A DNA stretch of 64,000 nt from Odobenus rosmarus divergens (lineage: Eukaryota > Chordata > Mammalia > Carnivora > Odobenidae): contig NW_004451410.1 in NCBI RefSeq assembly GCF_000321225.1, forward strand, positions 826,265-890,264, in the 5' to 3' direction. The notes beneath the pieces are model-generated. The model made no database searches, was not told the origin of the DNA, and worked only from the letters and a program-made list of their open reading frames with translations. Below are positions 59,130-64,000 of this stretch, piece by piece. Numbering within the stretch: position 1 is the stretch's first letter; each line of letters begins with the position of its first letter. Made by a program: the position numbers and the translations under genes.

Positions 59130-60600
59130 GTCCCGCTTCATTTTTAGTAATATCTTCTTAAAAAGCGTTGGGTAGACATTACTATGCCGACTCTAGCTAT
59201 CTTGGGGTTACTGATTGCATGGAATATTGTTTCCAGTTTTTATTTTGATAAATATTTATGTATCTGTCTCTTTGAAAGTGTGTCTCTTATAGCACATAGT
59301 TTTGGTTTTTTCCTTTCATACAGTCTGATAATTTATACTTTTTAACTGTAGCATTTATAAACATGTAATGAAATATTGTTGGTCAGATTTATCCTTTCTG
59401 TTTAGCTCTTTATTGTTTTGTATCCCGTGTCCTTTTTTCTGTTCCTCTTTTACAGCATTATTCCACGTTGACGTGAACACTGTCAGTTGTGTTTCTCTGG
59501 GAGCATCTTTCTTGCCTCTTCATTATTGGAGTATAGTTTTGCTGGATATAGAATTCTTGATACTTCTTTTAGCACTTTGATTATTTTATTCTTCTGGCTT
59601 TCAGCTTCTCTTGGTCCTGATAAGTCAGCTCTTAGTTGCTTTTTCCTTTTCTTTGTGGTGTAGTCACCTGTTAAACATGGAACCGTTCCGTGCATGTGAT
59701 GAATTTTTCTTTTCTTGCTTCGACTATGATGTTTCTGGGTGTGAATCTTTGAGTATTTTTACTTTTTGATATTTTCAAACTTCTTCGGTCTGTAGATTAA
59801 TGTATTTCATCAAATCTGGGAAGCATTATTTTAAAAAGTTTTTTTCCTGCCCCTTTCTTTCTTTTCTCTCTTACTGGGATTCTTATTGCACATTTGTTGA
59901 AATATTTCACATTGTCACATAGGTCTCTGAGGTTGTATTCATTTCTCCTAACATGTTATTTTTAATCTTCTGATTAGTTAATATCATTCTTTCTTCCATT
60001 TTCCTCTTTCCCTCTGCCTTCTCAATTCTGCTGTTCTCCCACATAGTAATTTTTAATTTCTGTTTAGTATTTTTCATCTCTAACATTCCTGTTTAGTTCT
60101 TTTTTGTAATTCCTATTTCCTTATTCATATTCCTGATGTGTTGAATCACTGTCGTAGTATTTGTCGTTGTATTTTTCTTCAGTTTTTGAACATTTAAAAG
60201 AAGTCTTAGAACATCTCTACAGTAGCTACCTGAAGACTTTTTCTGCATCTGGGCCAGTTTTGTGTTTTTCTATTGACTTTTTTTTTCTTCCTGAATCTGG
60301 GTCTTAGTTTACATTTTCTCTTAAACATATCCTATGGTTTCTTTTTGTTATAATTGTTGAAAATAGGACATTTTACATAGTATAGTGTGCTAAGTTTGGA
60401 TGTTGATTCACTTTTCAAAGAATGTCTTTTTTCCTTTAAGTTGCATGGTCTTAGGACTGTAGAATTTTATCTCCCCATCGCGGGTAGTATTTCTATTCAG
60501 TTTTTAAATGATTGAATTTAAATTGATTTAAATTATTTTTTTTACCTTGACTTTCTGGTGTTTCCCCTGTCAATGTAAGACTTAGTGGTACACAATGATT
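59130..60600 (-). mobile_element. L1M-type LINE, 5' half, antisense
   Basis: TTGCATGGAATATTGTTTCC (as TTACTGATTGCATGGAATAT), GTGTGTCTCTTATAGCACAT, GTATAGTTTTGCTGGATATA, TTCATCAAATCTGGGAAGCA, CTTTCTTTCTTTTCTCTCTT and GAAAATAGGACATTTTACAT follow antisense L1 order from ORF2 toward the 5' end. Diverged and inactive. Confidence 0.75.
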
Positions 60601-61240
60601 TGGGCAGCCTTTGTGTCAGACACCTTGAGCCTATTAAGGTCTTTGCCATCAGCCCTTCTTTTCCCGTGTACTTTGGGACACATTCAGAGTTTACCTACCT
60701 GTCAGGCTTATCTTGGGGCTTTCACTGTCTGCCATGTTCCCTTGGGTTTTCTTTGCATCCCTGCTTAGTCTACCAGGAATATGTGGTGAAATTCATCTAG
60801 TCTTTTTATTGGTCTTTCATTTATAGGATCTCCTTGCTAAATTTCTTCCTAGTCTGCCCAGTTGCTATCTCTCAGTAGCCATGTTGTAAGATTTAGTCAT
60901 TTGTGTCCTACCAACTTTGTCACTTCTACCTGACATAGCTATGTGGTTTTGCTTACTGCCTGAAATAGCTTCCTTCCTCCACCACCTTGGCTTATGGCTC
61001 CTGTTTTTTTTTTTTTTTTTTTTTGTATCAGGCATATGCTAGTGAAACTGCCGTGCTCTGTCACCAAGTCTGGGGTGGGTGGAAGGAGCGGTAGCATCCC
61101 AGGCAAGTGTTCCTCTCTCCAACTCCTACCCAGAGCTCTAAATAAAGTGCCTTTCCACCTGTCGCCAGAATTTGATGTTCAGAATCATGAAATTATGACT
61201 TTTTGGCAATTATATGCAATTATATACTTGTCTTAAAGGA
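60601..61240. other. Probable L1 5' region plus T22 run, unplaced
   Basis: 60600-60980 may be the 5' UTR of the preceding L1. A run of about 22 T at 61003-61024 is followed by GC-richer unplaced sequence with AATAAA at about 61140. It looks like the poly-T end of a minus-strand retroposed copy, but I found no TSD or source gene. Confidence 0.35.
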
Positions 61241-61464
61241 GAAAGTTTGTTGACCTCTTTATATTACCAAAGCTGGGTGTTCCTGAGTGAGCCAGAATTT
61301 CCTCAAGAGTTTCTTCTGCCCCATTTTTCTTCCTCTCTCTTTTTCTCTTCTGGGACTCTAGTTAATTAACTTATGTTAGATCTTTTGTGCTTGTTCCATA
61401 GGCAGGTCCCTGAGGCTGTCTTAACTTTTTAAAAATTTTTAAAAAATTTTATTAATTTTATGTT

Positions 61465-61690
61465 TTGAAAGATTTTATTTATTTATTTATTTTGAGAGAG
61501 AGAGAAAGAGAGAGAGAGAGCACACAGGAGTGGGAGGAAGGGCAGAGGGAGAGGGAGAATCTCTCAGGTAGACTCCCTGCTTAGCGCAGCATAGAGCCCC
61601 ACCTGGTGTTTGATCTCACAACCCTGAGATCATGACCTGAGCTGAAACCAAGAGTTGGATGCTCAACTGACTGAGCCACCCAGGTGCCCT
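61465..61690 (-). mobile_element. CanSINE, antisense
   Basis: The left end shows an ATTTATTTATTTATT tail and a long GA tract; the right end has TTGATCTCACAACCCTGAGA and the head ACTGAGCCACCCAGGTGCCC. TSDs are not clear, so the left edge is approximate. Confidence 0.9.
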
Positions 61691-62013
61691 ATCTCTTTAC
61701 TTTTTTTTTTTTAATTTAATTTTTTTTCCCTTTCTATTCTTCATAATGGGTACTAGCTATTGATCTGTCCTCAAACTCACTGATTCTTTTTCACCTTCAT
61801 TTTGTTAACTAAGCACATTTTTTTATTCTGAATATTTTATTTTTTGTTTCCAAAACTTTCATTTGATTTTTTAAAAAATAATTCTTTCCTGAAAATTCCT
61901 TTCATTTGTTCCAAGTGTATTTCCTTTACTTCACTTAGTATAGAGTAGCTACTCTCTAGTCCCTTTAAAGTAATTACAACATTTTAGTCATCTTGTTTGC
62001 CATATATCTTTTT

Positions 62014-62065
62014 TTATTTTTATTTTATTTATTTATTTTTTATTACTATGTTCAGTTAGCCAACA
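62014..62065 (-). mobile_element. 52-bp micro-insertion, probable L1 3' tail, with 15-bp TSD
   Basis: The perfect TSD GCCATATATCTTTTT occurs at 61999-62013 and 62066-62080. Between them lie only an A/T tail and about 25 bases, ATTACTATGTTCAGTTAGCC AACA on +. On the minus strand this is a short unique end followed by an A-rich tail, as expected of a severely 5'-truncated L1. Confidence 0.75.
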
Positions 62066-62849
62066 GCCATATATCTTTTTGCTTGAGATTTGGTCACATT
62101 TTTCTGGCTCGTCCTAAGTCAAGTAATTTTGGATTATATCTTGGACATTTTGAATTTCATGTTGTGTGGTCTTTGGATTTTATTTTCCTACTTCCAGAAC
62201 TGTTGGTGTTTTCATTTTGGCTGGCAGCTAACTTGATTACTTTCAGATAGCATCTCTAATGTCTGCAGTGATCAGCTGCTCATATCTTATTTCTAATATT
62301 TAAGTTTTAATTGCAGTCTGCCTTTACTCTTCCTTGTTCACACATGGTTTACTTATTCTGGGCTTATTCATAGATTCAGGTGTTCCTTTGGCTCCCGCCT
62401 CTATGGCATTTACTTCTTAGTCTTCTGTGGCTGTCCTTGGATTGAGGCACTTCCTGTCTGATCCAGAACTGCAGCTGCTTTTCCCCACGTGGTTTTAGCT
62501 GCCTGCCTGTCTTCTTTGGGTTCCACCTCTAGCATCCTCTGGGTAAAGCCACCTGCGAGGGAATAGGGCTGTGTTTACTGGTAACTCTGTGTGCTTCAGG
62601 CCTTGCCTCCACTCTAAAATGTCTGGCTTTTGTTGACTCTTCAGAACCATCAAATAGTTACTGTTTTTAGCATTCTGTCCAAACTTCATAGCTGTTATTT
62701 GTAAGAGATCCGTTTTGTTAGAAGCTTATTACTTCATACCACACGTGTATGAAGATAAAAGAAAAATCTCTAGTTTATTTAAAAAAATATAGTTCTAACT
62801 TTTATTCTCAAGGCATTATATACCCATTGTGGGAAATTGGGAGGGGTTA

Positions 62850-63700
62850 ATAAATTGTAATGAATGTGAAAAAAAATCACCCTTAATCCACATTAACATT
62901 TTGATATAATTCTTTTGGTATTACACAACTGAATGTGCTATACATAAAATTTTAAAATCTGTTCTTATTTAAAATTATGTGAGAAGTGTTTTCCCATGCC
63001 ATTAAAATATTCTTAGTAGGTATTTTTCTTGATAGGTATTTTTATGGCAATATAACATTCTGTATATATGCATAGAATATTTTATATCACCATTTCTTAA
63101 TGCTTCTCTCATTGGTTGTTCACCACTTTTACTTTCTCATATGGCCCTGTGGTGGATGTCTTTATATATACATTATGGTGCCCTTTCATATTATTTCCGT
63201 GGCATGCCTAGAAGTAGAAACATTGGATTTCAAAGTGAGTGATGATATTTGAAGTTGCTCTTACATACTACTAAATTGCTTTTTAGGGGGCACCTGGGTG
63301 GCTCAGTCAGTTGAGCCAACTCTTGGTTTTGGCTCAAGTCATGATCTCATGGGTCATGAGATCAAGCCCCACATGGGGCACTGCGCTAAGTAGGGAGTCT
63401 GCTTTAGGATTCTCTTCCTCTGCCCCTCTCCCCACTTGAGTGCATGCACTCTTTCTTTCTCTCTCTCTCTCATATAAATAAGTTTATCTTAAAAAAAATT
63501 GCTTTTTAGAAAGTCTGATCTATTTAATGCTTGTGAGAATATTCTGCTTACTGCACCTTCCAACCATTAGCATTAGATTTTTGATGTTTTCTCATTTTGT
63601 AGATGGGAACTCTCCTAATCTGTTTTTGGTGGTTTTTGATTAACTCTTTTGGTCAAACTTTTTCACACCACTTTAAAAATTTACATCTATGTGTTTTAAA
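62850..63700 (-). mobile_element. L1M-type LINE 3' region, antisense, split by a CanSINE
   Basis: GAAGTGTTTTCCCATGCCAT, GGCAATATAACATTCTGTAT, CTAGAAGTAGAAACATTGGA and, after the CanSINE, AGATTTTTGATGTTTTCTCA follow antisense L1 3'-UTR/ORF2 order. Heavily diverged. Confidence 0.65.
63287..63495 (+). mobile_element. CanSINE, sense, with 14-bp TSD
   Basis: The perfect TSD AAATTGCTTTTTAG occurs at 63273-63286 and 63496-63509. The head GGGGCACCTGGGTGGCTCAG is tRNA-derived. The body differs from the young copies (CATGATCTCATGGGTCATGA), so this is an older subfamily. It splits an L1 fragment. Confidence 0.96.
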
Positions 63701-64000
63701 ATGATGTATTTATGTTCTGCGCCTATTAAATATATATCTCATTCTACTTGTTTAAATAACTGATTCTAAAATTATTTTTATGGTAGATGAGACAGAACCT
63801 AATTTCATACCTGTAATACTTATTAACAATGAAAATAGTTTCTTCACTGTCTCATTTCCTTTTTTATTATCTCCCTGAGTATCTTCATGTTTGCTAAATC
63901 ATTTACTCTACCTAGTAATCTGAAGGTTGCTAAACCTGATGGAGTGTTAGCAATAGAATCTAATTGAAAACAAAATAATTGGACTTGGATTGAGACTTAA
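63701..64000. other. Unique AT-rich DNA at the window edge
   Basis: No repeat, exon or RNA gene recognised. L1 sequence may continue here beyond recognition. Confidence 0.45.

Larger units (their letters stand above)
61241..62700 (-). mobile_element. Second L1M-type 5' region, antisense, with insertions
   Basis: CTCTTCTGGGACTCTAGTTA, GGCAGGTCCCTGAGGCTGTC, TGATCTGTCCTCAAACTCAC, ATCTTGGACATTTTGAATTT and TTTTGGCTGGCAGCTAACTT repeat, in the same order, a segment type already present at 59130-60600. This is therefore a separate insertion or a local copy. A CanSINE (61465-61690) and a 52-bp L1 tail (62014-62065) lie inside. Confidence 0.7.

Overview
This window is vertebrate nuclear DNA from a carnivoran mammal. 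It has no bacterial gene layout, no long open reading frames, CpG depletion over most of its length, and a dense set of mammalian interspersed repeats. The lineage marker is a family of 14 CanSINEs (tRNA-derived SINEs found only in Carnivora), most with target-site duplications (TSDs) that can be read directly. Their heads are of the GGCGCCTGGGTGGCTCAG type, not the dog-specific GGGATCCCTGGGTGGC type. The two youngest-looking minus-strand copies resemble the subfamily I associate with seals and sea lions. I therefore infer an arctoid carnivore (bear, mustelid or pinniped), with a pinniped favoured but not proven.

I found no protein-coding exon that I can support and no functional RNA gene. 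Every open reading frame of about 100 codons or more lies in a transposon relic or in low-complexity or unique DNA with no recognisable protein. The window reads as one piece of a large intron or gene desert. Three weak but concordant signs favour an intron of a gene transcribed on the + strand. All eight L1 fragments lie antisense to +. The + strand looks richer in T and G than in A and C. A consensus-like recursive splice (ratchet) site reads in the + direction near 46.6 kb.

Layout: 0-10 kb is mostly unique AT-rich DNA with a perfect CRE palindrome (403-412), a Z-DNA-type tract (1925-1959) and a small CpG-rich block holding a strong CTCF motif (about 3.76-4.07 kb). 10-16 kb holds MIR, L2, a hAT-type relic and two MaLR LTR relics. 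16-21 kb holds an ancient L1, two old CanSINEs, a 27-bp minisatellite, a pentanucleotide microsatellite and an L3/CR1 element broken by two CanSINEs. 21-25.5 kb is mostly unique. 25.5-29.8 kb is L2 and L1. 31.8-36.4 kb is a long antisense L1 carrying two CanSINEs and a 1.27-kb insert that I cannot identify. 36.8-42.7 kb is mainly unique, with a young CanSINE and an adjacent recent 150-bp tandem duplication. 43-52.3 kb has LTR relics, two CanSINEs, L2, and a long unique stretch that contains the best candidate conserved regulatory element (49.84-50.5 kb). 58.4-63.7 kb is a stack of antisense L1 fragments with two CanSINEs and a 52-bp micro-insertion of L1.

Repeat family names come from recognition of remembered consensus patterns, not from a search, and boundaries without stated TSDs are good to about 20-50 bases.
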